Origin: a virus
Reading direction: 5' to 3' (one strand)
IMG/VR virus record: IMGVR_UViG_3300032215_000085
Coordinates: 1-61,486 of that record
DNA length: 61,486 nt
The notes under the pieces: generated by a model
Database searches by the model: none
What the model was told of the DNA's origin: nothing
The model's input: the letters and a program-made list of their open reading frames with translations, nothing else
Shown here: positions 55,093-61,486 of the stretch, in pieces
Position numbering within the stretch: the first letter of the stretch is position 1
Layout: each line of letters starts with the position of its first letter
Translations under genes and position numbers: made by a program

Positions 55093-57410
55093 AACGCCGT
55101 AAAGAATTGTTTGACCAAGGGTACTGGGAAGTACCTGATGGATTGAACACTGTTAACTTTGATTTTAGTTGGCGTCCCGACCCTATGGATAGACCTTATA
55201 TCCATCAGTTTGGCACACAATGGCAAAAGACCGGAGGTCCGCGATTTGTTATACCGGAGAATGAAGGTGTAAAATATCAAGACCATCAGATAGCAATACA
55301 TCTTTCTAATCATAACAATCGTTGCTGGAGACAAATCTTAGCAAACTGTACGATTGATTTTAGCTGGCACCCAGATGACACAGAGCCACCATTCATATAT
55401 GTGTTCTATAATCAATGGCATGACTCTCCTACATATCAATATCGTGTGCCCGGTGCCACTGATAAAAAATATATTACTAATCTTAAAGCATATCTACTAC
55501 CAGAGAAAGAATATTGGGGAATACCTGACGATATTGATGAAAGTAAGTTTGACTTTAGCTGGAGACCAAACCCTGATGAACCACCTTTTATACATCAATT
55601 TGGTACGCAATGGCAAAAGACAGGCGGACCTAGATATATTGTTGAAGGTGCAACAGAAGTAAAATATGTTGACACATTGAAAGCAATCAAATTACCTGAT
55701 ATGCGTAAGTGGCGCATACTAGAAGAAATTGATACAGATAAGTTTGACTTTAGTTGGCATCCAGACGATACTGAACCACCCATGATGTATGAGTTTGGAA
55801 CACAATGGCAACCAGCAGGTGGTCCGATATACGTTACAAACGGCAGCACACAGAAGAAATACTGTAGTGACCAAGTTGCTATACGAATAGCAAAAGAAGA
55901 TAGATGCTATAGACCATTAGTATCAAATCTACAGTTTGATTATAGCTGGCATCCCGATCCTAATGAACCACCATACATATATGTGTTTGGTAATCAATGG
56001 TATGATGCAGAAGTAATGCCCACACTATTATATCGGGTGAAAGATGCAACTGAAAAGAAATACGTAACAGATGTAAAAGCCAGACTAACTGAAAAGATGG
56101 ATAACTGGGTTACTCCCGACGATGTAGATTATACTGTATTTGATTATAGCTGGTGCCCTCATCCCGGCGAGCCTCCATTAATACATCAGTTTGGCACTCA
56201 GTGGCAACGCAGTGGAGGACCTTCATATGTTGCAAAAGACGCAACTGCTATAAAATACGAAGATGTTATTAAATCAGTTAAGAAACCTAATATACGCAAC
56301 TGGCGCATTATAGAACCTATTGACAAAAATACATTTGACCTTAGCTGGCATCCTGATATTACTGAAGAAAATTATAATCATGTGTTTGGTACTAAGTTTC
56401 ATAAGCCTGAAGTATTACCTGCGTTGATGTATCGAGGGCATGATGATGCTAGAAACAACAAATACTGTAATGATTTGCAAGCAGATTTGCAGATTGAAAA
56501 GGTTATCTATGAGGACAGTATCTTTGACGCATGTAAAAATCATAAGTTCTCTACTGCATATGTACATTTTATTAAGAATACAAATAGTAACTACTTACAT
56601 GAATTGATTAAGGCTGATAATGTAAGTGTGCATTTGTTCCCTAGTGAAGCCATTGTTCCAAGAGATGCAGTTCAATATATGTATGACAAACTATTGGATT
56701 ATGATTATGTGGTCAATCATAAATTTGATGAGACAGTTGAACCATTAGATGTTATATTTGTTAGTAACGGTGAAGTATGCGCCGAAGAAAACTATGAACA
56801 TCTATTATCGCTTGGTATTTTAAATAGAATCATACGTATTGATGGCGTAAAGGGTCGTGTGGCAAGTCAACATGCGGCTGCTAATGCTAGTAACACACCG
56901 TGGTATTTCTTAGTCAATGCTAAACTAAAAGTCAGAGAAAATTTCAATTTTAATTGGCAACCCAACATACATAAGTCACGCAGACATTATATTTTTACTG
57001 CCACCAATCCTGTAAATAAATTAGAATATGGACATCAAGCAATAGTAGCAAACAATAAAAAGTTAACATTGAATACCGTTGTTCGTGGATTAGACTACAC
57101 AATGGATAGTAAGACAGAAGTGTTGTCAGTTAATTCTGGCATCAGCACATTTAACACAAGCCCCTGGGATACATGGCGCACTGCATTCAGAGAAGTTATT
57201 AAATTGAAACACTATACTGATGTTGATTCTAAGCGTAGATTAGATGTTTGGTTAACTATTAGAAATGAGTTGTTTGGTGATTATAGTATCAAAGGTGCAA
57301 ATGATGCTGTTAAATACTATGATGAAGTTGATGGTGATATGGATAAACTTATGTTATCCTATGATTGGGAATGGTTGGAGCAAAGATATTACAAATGTTT
57401 AAAAAATTAG
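55071..57410 (+). CDS. Seven-repeat FSW/FGTQW protein fused to a glycosyltransferase-like domain
   Basis: A 779-aa protein. Residues about 25-470 consist of seven imperfect repeats of roughly 60-70 aa with the core FDFSWxPDPxEPPxIxxFGTQWQ, then GGPxYV and ATxxKY. Odd and even repeats alternate between FGTQWQ..GGP and F.NQW types. Residues about 480-779 form a globular domain sharing RIDGVKGRVASQHAAANASN and WDTWRTAFREVIKL with the upstream 315-aa GT-like protein, but its DGD motif is replaced by VNAKLKV, so it may be catalytically inactive. No signal peptide. The start lies inside the radical SAM gene. Function is unknown; a scaffold, modified substrate or virion protein are possible. Confidence 0.85.
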   Translation: MEKFIDIKRRKELFDQGYWEVPDGLNTVNFDFSWRPDPMDRPYIHQFGTQWQKTGGPRFVIPENEGVKYQDHQIAIHLSNHNNRCWRQILANCTIDFSWHPDDTEPPFIYVFYNQWHDSPTYQYRVPGATDKKYITNLKAYLLPEKEYWGIPDDIDESKFDFSWRPNPDEPPFIHQFGTQWQKTGGPRYIVEGATEVKYVDTLKAIKLPDMRKWRILEEIDTDKFDFSWHPDDTEPPMMYEFGTQWQPAGGPIYVTNGSTQKKYCSDQVAIRIAKEDRCYRPLVSNLQFDYSWHPDPNEPPYIYVFGNQWYDAEVMPTLLYRVKDATEKKYVTDVKARLTEKMDNWVTPDDVDYTVFDYSWCPHPGEPPLIHQFGTQWQRSGGPSYVAKDATAIKYEDVIKSVKKPNIRNWRIIEPIDKNTFDLSWHPDITEENYNHVFGTKFHKPEVLPALMYRGHDDARNNKYCNDLQADLQIEKVIYEDSIFDACKNHKFSTAYVHFIKNTNSNYLHELIKADNVSVHLFPSEAIVPRDAVQYMYDKLLDYDYVVNHKFDETVEPLDVIFVSNGEVCAEENYEHLLSLGILNRIIRIDGVKGRVASQHAAANASNTPWYFLVNAKLKVRENFNFNWQPNIHKSRRHYIFTATNPVNKLEYGHQAIVANNKKLTLNTVVRGLDYTMDSKTEVLSVNSGISTFNTSPWDTWRTAFREVIKLKHYTDVDSKRRLDVWLTIRNELFGDYSIKGANDAVKYYDEVDGDMDKLMLSYDWEWLEQRYYKCLKN
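55146..56475 (+). repeat. Seven tandem coding repeats (FSW-P / FGTQW)
   Basis: Divergent in-frame repeats of about 180-200 bp. Each encodes FSW, a Pro/Asp/Glu turn, an aromatic F.xQW motif and a KY near its end. Two repeat sub-types alternate, suggesting duplication of a two-repeat unit. Confidence 0.8.
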
Positions 57411-57949
57411 ACTTCACATTAGATATAGATTTTGAAAAAATAAAAAATGACCAAATGATGGAATCATATGGTGGGACTTTCTTTAGCTATGCAATAAAAG
57501 ACATGGAATATTTTAATAGTATTTTAAAAAAGAATGTTAAATTTAATATCACTCCTTTCTCAATAAACTATACTGAAATTTCAAAAGAGGGAGCACAGCC
57601 TCATACTGATGGACCTTTAGTTGCATTAAACTACTATTTGCAAACCAACGGTGATGCCACGTTATTTTGGGAATCAACTACCCCTGATATAAAAATCTTA
57701 CCACCTAATCAAGGATTTGACGGTGGACCTGTTAATGAAAATTCAACAGTATTAGGTTATGATGCAACTAAATTAAAATTAGTTAATTATTTTATAGCTA
57801 AAGACAATGATGCCTATTTGTTTGATGTGTCAAAAATACACTCAATTTCTGGCAAGGATTATAATTTTGTGAGAAGATTTATTAGAATCTTTTGGGAAAA
57901 TGTAACATTTGACGAAGTATTAAACAGCATTGAAATACTCCCAAAATAG
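57395..57949 (+). CDS. 2OG-Fe(II) oxygenase-like protein, 184 aa
   Basis: Start taken at ATG 57395 (MFKKLDFTLDIDFEKIKN); in-frame upstream TTG/ATG codons lie inside the previous gene. The sequence has QPHTDGPLVALNYYL (HxD iron ligands), then DAYLFDVSKIHSISG (distal His) and RRFIRIFW (Arg for 2-oxoglutarate), in the order and spacing of the double-stranded beta-helix dioxygenase family. Such enzymes hydroxylate proteins, nucleic acids or small molecules. It is the last gene of the late accessory operon; its substrate may belong to the same modification pathway. Confidence 0.65.
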   Translation: MFKKLDFTLDIDFEKIKNDQMMESYGGTFFSYAIKDMEYFNSILKKNVKFNITPFSINYTEISKEGAQPHTDGPLVALNYYLQTNGDATLFWESTTPDIKILPPNQGFDGGPVNENSTVLGYDATKLKLVNYFIAKDNDAYLFDVSKIHSISGKDYNFVRRFIRIFWENVTFDEVLNSIEILPK

Positions 57950-57978
57950 TTGACCATAACTAAATACTATGATACAAT
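57950..57978 (+). promoter_or_regulatory. Sigma70-like promoter of the tmRNA operon
   Basis: TTGACC (57950-57955), a 17-bp spacer and TACAAT (57973-57978), starting right after the previous stop codon. A CTAAATAC late-like box lies inside the spacer. It is the only promoter visible between here and the tmRNA. Confidence 0.6.
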
Positions 57979-57988
57979 AGGAACTGTT

Positions 57989-58144
57989 ATGGAACTAGTA
58001 CGATACAGAGATGCGGGTATGAATACATATACTTGGTTTTATGTAAATGACAAAAAACATTGTATTAGCCCATTTTTTGACACAGAGGAAGAAGCCAAAG
58101 ATTGGTTTCAAAAAGTGTTTGACGGTGATAAGGAATTAAAATGA
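57989..58144 (+). CDS. Small protein, 51 aa
   Basis: Start at ATG 57989 (MELVRYRDAGMNTYTWFYVN) because the -10 element lies inside the longer reading from a TTG at 57950 and AGGAAC precedes this ATG. Ends DTEEEAKDWFQKVFDGDKEL K. A compact alpha/beta protein of unknown function. The stop overlaps the next start (ATGA). Confidence 0.6.
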   Translation: MELVRYRDAGMNTYTWFYVNDKKHCISPFFDTEEEAKDWFQKVFDGDKELK

Positions 58145-58443
58145 AAAAAGTATTATTCGCATTGTTGTTAGTATCTGGTTCGGCATTTGCCCAACATAAT
58201 GATTACTATAGACATGAACATCATGGTTATTGGCAACGTGACGTTGATCTCGGATGGATGTGGGTAGCACCCACAATCATCGGCGGTGTTATTGGATATG
58301 AGATTGCAAGAAATCAACCACCGGTTATAGTTCAACAACCACCAGTGATAGTTCAAAATCCTCCACCTAAAGTATGCAGTCCTTGGACTGAGGTACAAAA
58401 TTCGGATGGAACGATTACACGTACACGTACTTGTAATCAGTAA
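58141..58443 (+). CDS. Secreted/periplasmic small protein, 100 aa
   Basis: The N-terminus MKKVLFALLLVSGSAFAQ is a textbook signal peptide with a likely cleavage after AFA. Mature part: His/Tyr-rich (HNDYYRHEHHGYW), a hydrophobic glycine-containing helix (WMWVAPTIIGGVIGYEIA), a Pro/Val/Gln repeat (PPVIVQQPPVIVQNPPP) and a CSPWTEVQNSDGTITRTRTC end with two cysteines. It resembles host-type envelope proteins, suggesting transfer from a Gram-negative host. Role at the cell envelope is inferred. Ribosome site AAGGA. Confidence 0.8.
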   Translation: MKKVLFALLLVSGSAFAQHNDYYRHEHHGYWQRDVDLGWMWVAPTIIGGVIGYEIARNQPPVIVQQPPVIVQNPPPKVCSPWTEVQNSDGTITRTRTCNQ

Positions 58444-58449
58444 GTTTTT

Positions 58450-58551
58450 ATGTTTGAAAATTGGCATTGGGTTTATATGTGGGGCATATTAGTTGTAGTT
58501 AACTATATGTTCTGGATAGTAAAAAGTCTTTTTGACAACGTGAAAGAGTAA
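58450..58551 (+). CDS. 33-aa single-pass membrane protein
   Basis: MFENWHWVYMWGILVVVNYM followed by FWIVKSLFDNVKE: an aromatic N-terminus, one hydrophobic segment and a charged tail. It starts 6 bp after the secreted-protein stop and ends just before the tmRNA acceptor piece. Too short for family assignment; no clear ribosome site, so moderate confidence only. Confidence 0.5.
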   Translation: MFENWHWVYMWGILVVVNYMFWIVKSLFDNVKE

Positions 58552-58554
58552 GTT

Positions 58555-58618
58555 ATTGCTGTATGAAGCAAAGAGAAATGTGTTCTGGACGGGGGTGCGA
58601 ATCCCCCCAGGTCCACCA
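58555..58618 (+). ncRNA. ssrA: tmRNA acceptor piece (3' half of a permuted ssrA)
   Basis: The piece ends in an encoded CCA at 58616-58618. T-arm: GGGGG (58591-58595), loop TGCGAAT, CCCCC (58603-58607), preceded by TTCTGGAC as in other tmRNAs. CAGGTCC (58608-58614) pairs over all 7 positions with GGGCCTG at 58995-59001, giving an alanine-type G3-U70 wobble. GCTGT (58558-58562) can pair with ACAGC (59036-59040) as part of helix P2. There is no 5' tRNA half upstream, so this is not an ordinary tRNA. The 5' boundary is approximate. Confidence 0.9.
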
Positions 58619-58629
58619 TAAGGAAGTTT

Positions 58630-58818
58630 GTGAAAAGTAAAAGTAAGTTCAGTCGTTATAATCTTAAAGGCAACATTATGTGGTGCCTAAATTTGCGTAA
58701 CGGATGGATAAGAATATACAATCATCATATTCGTTGGAATACAGATTGGACGCCAAATTATACATACTTTTTAGTAGAACAGATAAAAGTTTCTTTAATA
58801 AGGAAGTTTTATGAGTAA
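58630..58818 (+). CDS. Small ORF inside the tmRNA intervening segment (62 aa)
   Basis: GTG start at 58630 preceded by AAGGAAG. Encodes a basic, aromatic-rich protein with LRNGWIRIYNHHIRWNTDW. It lies wholly between the tmRNA acceptor and coding pieces. The same leader (TAAGGAAGTTT) precedes the next ORF, which supports translation. No family recognised. Confidence 0.5.
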   Translation: MKSKSKFSRYNLKGNIMWCLNLRNGWIRIYNHHIRWNTDWTPNYTYFLVEQIKVSLIRKFYE

Positions 58819-58993
58819 AGTTTTAAAAGATATTGACCAGCTAATCCTAGATTATGCAGGTCTTCCCGAATATGTATATTCCACTCGTATTTTGGAGGCT
58901 GCTAAATCGGAAATAATTCGGTTGAAAAATTCTGAATCCGAAGCTGAATATTTTAGAACTTTATGCGAAGGGTACGAAAAAACTTCTTTATGA
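58811..58993 (+). CDS. Small ORF inside the tmRNA intervening segment (60 aa)
   Basis: ATG at 58811 with AAGGAAG in front. Encodes a helical, charged protein, MSKVLKDIDQLILDYAGLPE ... RLKNSESEAEYFRTLCEGYE. It overlaps the previous ORF by 8 bp and its stop codon (58991-58993) ends 1 bp before the mature 5' end of the tmRNA coding piece. Unknown function. Confidence 0.6.
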   Translation: MSKVLKDIDQLILDYAGLPEYVYSTRILEAAKSEIIRLKNSESEAEYFRTLCEGYEKTSL

Positions 58994-58994
58994 T

Positions 58995-59138
58995 GGGCCT
59001 GCATAGTTTCGACAGGGCAACTAGTAACAGAGTGGACAGCACGGTAGGCGATGACCGTTAATCAAGCAAAAAAAGTAACCGCAAACGACTCACAGTTCGC
59101 ATTAGCAGCCTAAACACTGCTTAGGGTAAGACATACCT
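58995..59138 (+). ncRNA. ssrA: tmRNA coding piece (5' half with tag reading frame)
   Basis: Begins GGGCCTG (acceptor stem), then the conserved TTTCGACAGGG region and a pseudoknot-like stem ACGGT/ACCGT (59041-59058). After AAAAAAAGTAACC the tag frame reads GCA AAC GAC TCA CAG TTC GCA TTA GCA GCC TAA (59081-59113), encoding ANDSQFALAA, compared with ANDENYALAA in E. coli. CCTAA...TTAGG forms the P5 hairpin around the stop. tmRNA with SmpB rescues stalled ribosomes and tags nascent chains for proteolysis. The piece order identifies a circularly permuted two-piece gene. The 3' boundary is approximate. Confidence 0.93.
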
Positions 59139-59154
59139 CGTAACAGAAAATCAG

Positions 59155-59177
59155 AAAAGGCTCTTTGGAGCCTTTTT
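59155..59177 (+). terminator. Terminator of the tmRNA transcript
   Basis: AAAAGGCTC (59155-59163), loop TTTG, GAGCCTTTT (59168-59176), then T. The same stem sequence as the terminator at 2111-2132. Confidence 0.9.
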
Positions 59178-59195
59178 CTTTGGCATAATTTTTCT

Positions 59196-59203
59196 AATAA
59201 ATA
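59196..59203 (+). promoter_or_regulatory. Late promoter box of the adhesin-like gene
   Basis: AATAAATA followed by CTATATTAAATAGGATAAATT and the ATG at 59225; AGGATAA is the ribosome site. Confidence 0.55.
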
Positions 59204-59224
59204 CTATATTAAATAGGATAAATT

Positions 59225-61408
59225 ATGTCAGATAGATATTGGGTCGGGGGTACAGGCACCTGGGATGCCTCAACCACAACAAATTGGAGTACTGCTTCAG
59301 GTGGTGCATCGGGAGCAAGTGTGCCCACATCAGTTGACAGCGTGTTCTTTAATGTAAACTCCAATGTGGGAACAGGTACATTTACAGTTACAATAGCAAC
59401 AGGTACTCGATCTTGCTTGGACTTCACAGCATCGGGTCTTGATGGGGCCATGACTTTGGCCGTAACAGGCGGTGTGTCTGTTTATGGTAATTGGTCAACC
59501 CCGGCCGCAAACTTTTCTACAAGCGGTGTTGGTACTGTCGATTTTCTTACACCCACTGGTGCCAGCAATACTATAAACACATCTGATATATCTCTTGGTT
59601 CGATTGGTATTCTGTTTGGGTTTAGTGTAACAAGCACAGGGACTATCACACTAGCAAGTTCATTGACAACAACTGGTACATTAACTTTGACTTCTGGAAC
59701 ATTGGCCACCGCAGGATTTGCGGTATCTGCGGTCGGCATGCAGCACACCAGCGGAACTTTTGTACTAAATCTTGGAGCATCAACAGTCACATTAACTGGA
59801 ACTACTCCAGTTAATGTGACTGGCGCTGGGTTAACCATAAACGCAGGTACTTCTACTATTACTTGTAATAACACTGCTAGTACTACTTTTCTCCTGTATG
59901 CGGCCACAACATTTTATAATGTTGCATTTACAGGTGCAAACCAAGGTGTAACATTTAACGGTGCAACAACGCTGGTCAATACCCTGGTATTTAATAATTT
60001 ATCATTCTCTACTGGACCCACAACCGCAGGTCGAAAATCATTGAGTTTCTATGCTGGTTGTTCTTGCACCATCAATGGCACGTTGACAATAGCAGGTGGT
60101 GTGGATGCAAGATTTCGAAATAGTTTTGGTGCAGTAAATATTACGTATCTACAAATGTCTCTAACCTGCAATACATACGCCATTTCAAATGTTGATTTTA
60201 TAAATTGCGCTGTGTCTGGTACCACAGCAACTGGTACCAGCATTGGTGATGCAGGGGGCAATTCTAATATCACATTTACAACACCCAAAACTGTGTATTG
60301 GAGTCTGCTAACGGGCGGTGTAATTACTGGAACAGCGTATGCCACATCATCGGGTGGTACTCCAGCAAATGCAAATTTTCCACTGCCGCAAGACACACTG
60401 ATTTTTGATAACACCGGGTTGAATACCAGTGCCACAGTCACTTGGTCAACATCATATTATCTACCAGCAATAGATGCAAGTACAAGAACAAATGCAATGA
60501 CCATATCTTTTGGTACAACCACAAGTTATATCTGCGGTAATGTCAGTCTACCATCGAATGTAATAATAACCGCCTCAACTGGTTCTTTGGCCTTGCAAAC
60601 AATTGGATCAAATACAACAAACACCATTAGTATGGCCAGCTTCTCTGGGTTACAACTTGTTATCAATGGTTTCAATAATGGAACCATAAAACTTTTAAGA
60701 AATCTAACTCATAGTACCGTTGCCAACTCCCCTACTTCTCAGTACAGAGGAACATTTGATTTAAATGGATTTACTTTCATTTGTCCTTATTATACAGTGG
60801 TATCGGGAGTAGGATTCACTATGACATGTGTAATGGCGTTTGGCTCAGGAGGATCAATTGCAGTCAAGGCAACCCAATCAAATGCTTTTATAATTAACAA
60901 CGCAAACACTAGCTGGAGTTATACTGGTACTGGAACCATTAAAGGTAGTCTTTCGACTACCCCTGTGTTTACTATAAACAATCCAGCAGGACAGTCTTTG
61001 CCAACCATAGGACTCAATGGTACCGCTACAGTAACTATTTTAAATAGTTGTACTATTGCTGACGTAGCTGTTGTCACCGCAGGTGTAGCATGTGCATTGA
61101 AACTGACCAGCGGAATTACAGTAACAGCCACCAGCTTTACTCTAACTGGTTCTGCTGGGTTTTTAGCAAGTATCAGTGCTGTAACAGCAGGATCACGGGC
61201 CACACTGACCAAAGCAGACGGCAGAGTCAGCAGTGATTATTTGAGCATACAAGATATCGCAGCCACTGGTGGCGTCACATGGTATGCAGGTGCAAACAGT
61301 ACCAGCGTATCAAACAACACAGGATGGACATTCACAGCACCACCGCCACTAGTAGTTGGTAGTGGTATTATTGTTGGTGAAGGTATTAACTTCGTTACAA
61401 TCCCGTAA
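59225..61408 (+). CDS. Large beta-structured adhesin/fibre-like protein, 727 aa
   Basis: Begins SDRYWVGGTGTWDASTTTNW followed by SVPTSVDSVFFNVNS, an N-terminal module common in environmental phage and bacterial surface proteins. The rest is Thr/Ser/Gly/Asn/Val-rich with short strands (GTITLASSLTTTGTLTLTSG), suggesting a beta-helix. No catalytic motif. GC and codon use look slightly higher than the neighbouring genes. It lies alone between two identical 83-bp terminator/promoter cassettes, consistent with a modular, exchangeable receptor-binding gene. The C-terminal VVGSGIIVGEGINFVTIP may be a conserved end. Confidence 0.75.
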   Translation: MSDRYWVGGTGTWDASTTTNWSTASGGASGASVPTSVDSVFFNVNSNVGTGTFTVTIATGTRSCLDFTASGLDGAMTLAVTGGVSVYGNWSTPAANFSTSGVGTVDFLTPTGASNTINTSDISLGSIGILFGFSVTSTGTITLASSLTTTGTLTLTSGTLATAGFAVSAVGMQHTSGTFVLNLGASTVTLTGTTPVNVTGAGLTINAGTSTITCNNTASTTFLLYAATTFYNVAFTGANQGVTFNGATTLVNTLVFNNLSFSTGPTTAGRKSLSFYAGCSCTINGTLTIAGGVDARFRNSFGAVNITYLQMSLTCNTYAISNVDFINCAVSGTTATGTSIGDAGGNSNITFTTPKTVYWSLLTGGVITGTAYATSSGGTPANANFPLPQDTLIFDNTGLNTSATVTWSTSYYLPAIDASTRTNAMTISFGTTTSYICGNVSLPSNVIITASTGSLALQTIGSNTTNTISMASFSGLQLVINGFNNGTIKLLRNLTHSTVANSPTSQYRGTFDLNGFTFICPYYTVVSGVGFTMTCVMAFGSGGSIAVKATQSNAFIINNANTSWSYTGTGTIKGSLSTTPVFTINNPAGQSLPTIGLNGTATVTILNSCTIADVAVVTAGVACALKLTSGITVTATSFTLTGSAGFLASISAVTAGSRATLTKADGRVSSDYLSIQDIAATGGVTWYAGANSTSVSNNTGWTFTAPPPLVVGSGIIVGEGINFVTIP

Positions 61409-61486
61409 CAGAAAATCAGAAAAGGCTCTTTGGAGCCTTTTTCTTTGGCATAATTTTTCTAATAAATACTATATTAAATAGGATAA
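61404..61486 (+). repeat. 83-bp direct repeat, right copy (window end)
   Basis: Exact copy of 59139-59221, overlapping the stop of the adhesin-like gene and running to the last base of the window. The true repeat may be longer. Confidence 0.95.
61420..61442 (+). terminator. Terminator after the adhesin-like gene
   Basis: Same AAAAGGCTC/GAGCCTTTT hairpin as in the left repeat, 11 bp after the stop codon. A second late box (AATAAATA, 61461-61468) follows, implying another late gene beyond the window. Confidence 0.85.

Larger units (their letters stand above)
59139..59221 (+). repeat. 83-bp direct repeat, left copy
   Basis: Identical to 61404-61486 at every base. Contains a terminator and a late promoter box, ending 3 bp before the adhesin-like gene. 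The base before the repeat differs between copies (T versus C). Confidence 0.95.

Noticed and set aside
53677-57410. RiPP biosynthetic cluster
   Set aside because: No short precursor peptide, leader, transporter or peptidase is visible; the radical SAM/repeat-protein link is only positional.
58580-58618. Ordinary tRNA gene
   Set aside because: Only a T-arm and acceptor 3' strand are present; the matching 5' strand is 377 bp downstream at the tmRNA coding piece.
58555-59177. tmRNA as evidence of host chromosome or prophage integration at ssrA
   Set aside because: Both tmRNA pieces are intact, flanked by phage late genes and phage-type terminators, and no integrase or att-like repeat is seen. 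The 83-bp repeat starts outside the tag and acceptor stem.

Overview
The window is about 61 kb of AT-rich DNA from a tailed phage of the T4-like myovirus superfamily. It carries a recognisable T4 morphogenesis set: capsid gp23, scaffold gp22, protease gp21, core gp67/68-like proteins, portal gp20, baseplate gp26/51, gp48/54-like, gp53, gp5, gp25, gp6 and gp7-like, plus recombination genes gp46/gp47 and the late sigma factor gp55. Many transcription units begin with a T4-type late promoter box (GATAAATA, CTAAATA or TATAAATA). Terminase, tail sheath and tube, DNA polymerase and most replication genes are not in the window. The host cannot be named from the sequence. The tmRNA tag ANDSQFALAA resembles beta/gamma-proteobacterial tags, which is only a hint. 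Both window ends look like break points: a truncated fibre gene on the left and an exact 83-bp repeat on the right.

Layout. 1-2054 (minus): two fibre-like proteins, the first running off the left edge. 2166-2867 (minus): a fatty-acid desaturase between two strong terminators, an apparent auxiliary metabolic gene. 2928-8968 (minus): the head module 20-67-68-21-22-23 in T4 order. 8984-13911 (minus): two paralogous tape-measure-like proteins, one with an M15 peptidase domain. 13980-15034 (plus): gp26, which appears to be fused to a gp51-like C-terminus by a -1 ribosomal frameshift at T_TTT_TTC. 15035-15557: no convincing gene, but a dense series of hairpins ending in a terminator, a candidate structured RNA. 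15556-20409 (minus): PD-(D/E)XK nuclease, gp46, a small linker gene, gp47 and gp55, with sigma70-like promoters in front of gp47 and gp55. 20535-47525 (plus): the baseplate operon, ending in a 5,373-residue gp7-position protein with propeller-like and carbohydrate-binding-like modules. 47543-50551: small structural and fibre proteins.

50602-57949 (plus) starts from a perfect TATAAATA box and is an overlapping accessory operon. It holds glycosyltransferase-like proteins, a radical SAM enzyme, a protein with seven FSW-P/FGTQW repeats fused to a GT-like domain, and a 2OG-Fe(II) oxygenase-like protein. It looks like a sugar or protein modification system of unknown target. 57950-59177 starts from a sigma70-like promoter and holds three very small proteins followed by a two-piece, circularly permuted tmRNA (ssrA). 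The acceptor piece (3' half, CCA encoded) precedes the coding piece, and two small ORFs lie in the intervening segment. 59225-61408 is an adhesin-like beta-structure protein flanked by identical 83-bp terminator-plus-late-promoter cassettes.

How the parts fit: sigma70-like promoters drive gp47/46, gp55 and the tmRNA operon early, and gp55 would then direct the late boxes in front of head, tail and fibre genes. The strongest unusual items are the permuted tmRNA, the gp26/gp51 frameshift next to the tape-measure genes, the desaturase, the repeat-protein/radical SAM/GT operon and the unassigned structured RNA.
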